Of a stretch of DNA of 64,000 bases, positions 63,778 to 64,000 are shown piece by piece. Within the stretch, counting starts at the first letter, position 1. Each line of letters begins with the position of its first letter. The notes under the pieces were generated by a model, which was not told where the DNA came from, searched no databases, and saw only the letters and a program-made list of their open reading frames with translations. The stretch is from Dehalococcoidia bacterium (GTDB taxonomy: Bacteria > Chloroflexota > Dehalococcoidia > Bin125). Made by a program: the position numbers and the translations under genes. The DNA is taken from assembly GCA_022828105.1 (NCBI GenBank), contig JAJEJC010000001.1:424090-488089 (forward strand), read 5' to 3'.

Positions 63778-64000
63778 ATGACTGTTCGTCTATTCCTCTA
63801 TGCCGTAGCGGTTGGACTTGCCACGGCGTTTGGTGTCTTGGGTGGCTTCGGACATGAAGCCGAGAGCAGGGTGCATGTTGCGCCGAGTCACAGCAGCGGG
63901 TTCTTCGAACCACGCAACCCCGCATCGCATGCCGACGCCAGCACCTGGGTCGGCGCAAAGAACCGCCTCAACCAGCATGTCGTTGAAGGGGCAACGACGA
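63778..64000 (+). CDS. Matrixin-like secreted metalloprotease, 5' part only (runs off window)
   Basis: Starts at ATG 63778 and stays open to the window end (74 codons). Signal peptide (LFLYAVAVGLATAFGVLGG), then a region ending NRLNQHVVEGATT that matches WLNQNVIEGRATI in the protease at 58697-59458. The catalytic part lies beyond the window, so the protease call rests on N-terminal similarity and on the shared P-protease gene order. Confidence 0.65.
   Translation, partial: MTVRLFLYAVAVGLATAFGVLGGFGHEAESRVHVAPSHSSGFFEPRNPASHADASTWVGAKNRLNQHVVEGATT

Overview
The window is GC-rich and densely coded. Short leaderless operons, a twin-arginine lipoprotein binding protein, DUF1800/DUF1501 genes, fibronectin-III surface proteins and a tungsten-type aldehyde ferredoxin oxidoreductase fit an uncultured Chloroflexota bacterium (SAR202/Dehalococcoidia-like or a relative). 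No rRNA, tRNA or marker protein is present to prove this, so the taxonomic call is inference.

Layout. 0-4.1 kb: peptide/nickel-type ABC importer (binding lipoprotein with a long Gln/Ala linker plus two permeases, no ATPases). 4.1-6.8 kb: an SDR-DUF2867 oxidoreductase and an AIPR-like putative phage-resistance protein. 6.9-12 kb: an aldehyde ferredoxin oxidoreductase (AOR) and MoaD operon followed by three tandem pairs of small single-TM proteins, with a MoaD fragment between pairs. 12-16.1 kb: acyl-CoA carboxyltransferase, TauD-type dioxygenase, alpha/beta hydrolase, small monooxygenase. 16.1-21.8 kb: cobalamin salvage operon (riboswitch, BtuC, BtuD, broken BtuR, CobT, CobS, CobC-like phosphatase, CobU). 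21.8-30.9 kb: a compact sterol biosynthesis operon (SDR, Rieske oxygenase, ERG24-type reductase, CYP51, and a single 1123-codon ORF fusing squalene epoxidase to oxidosqualene cyclase). 30.9-39.4 kb: proline dehydrogenase, two two-component systems, a low-complexity lipoprotein and an MFS exporter. 39.6-46.8 kb: a 1184-aa secreted repeat protein and an NHL/DUF1501/DUF1800 group. 47-52.2 kb: nitrate assimilation operon (NirA-type reductase, molybdopterin nitrate reductase, NarK). 52.2-64 kb: accessory region with FN3 proteins, matrixin-like proteases, three paralogous membrane-anchored beta-sandwich proteins, a replication-relaxation protein and several frameshifts.

How the genes work together. 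The sterol genes supply every enzyme class from squalene to a C-14/C-4 demethylated sterol: epoxidation and cyclisation (fusion), C-14 demethylation (CYP51), C-14 reduction (ERG24 type) and C-4 demethylation (Rieske plus SDR). The B12 genes import corrinoid and rebuild the nucleotide loop under riboswitch control. The nitrate genes import nitrate and reduce it to ammonium. The most novel items are the SQE-OSC fusion and the AOR-linked tandem membrane-protein pairs. The beta-sandwich/protease cassette, present at least twice, is a third candidate system.
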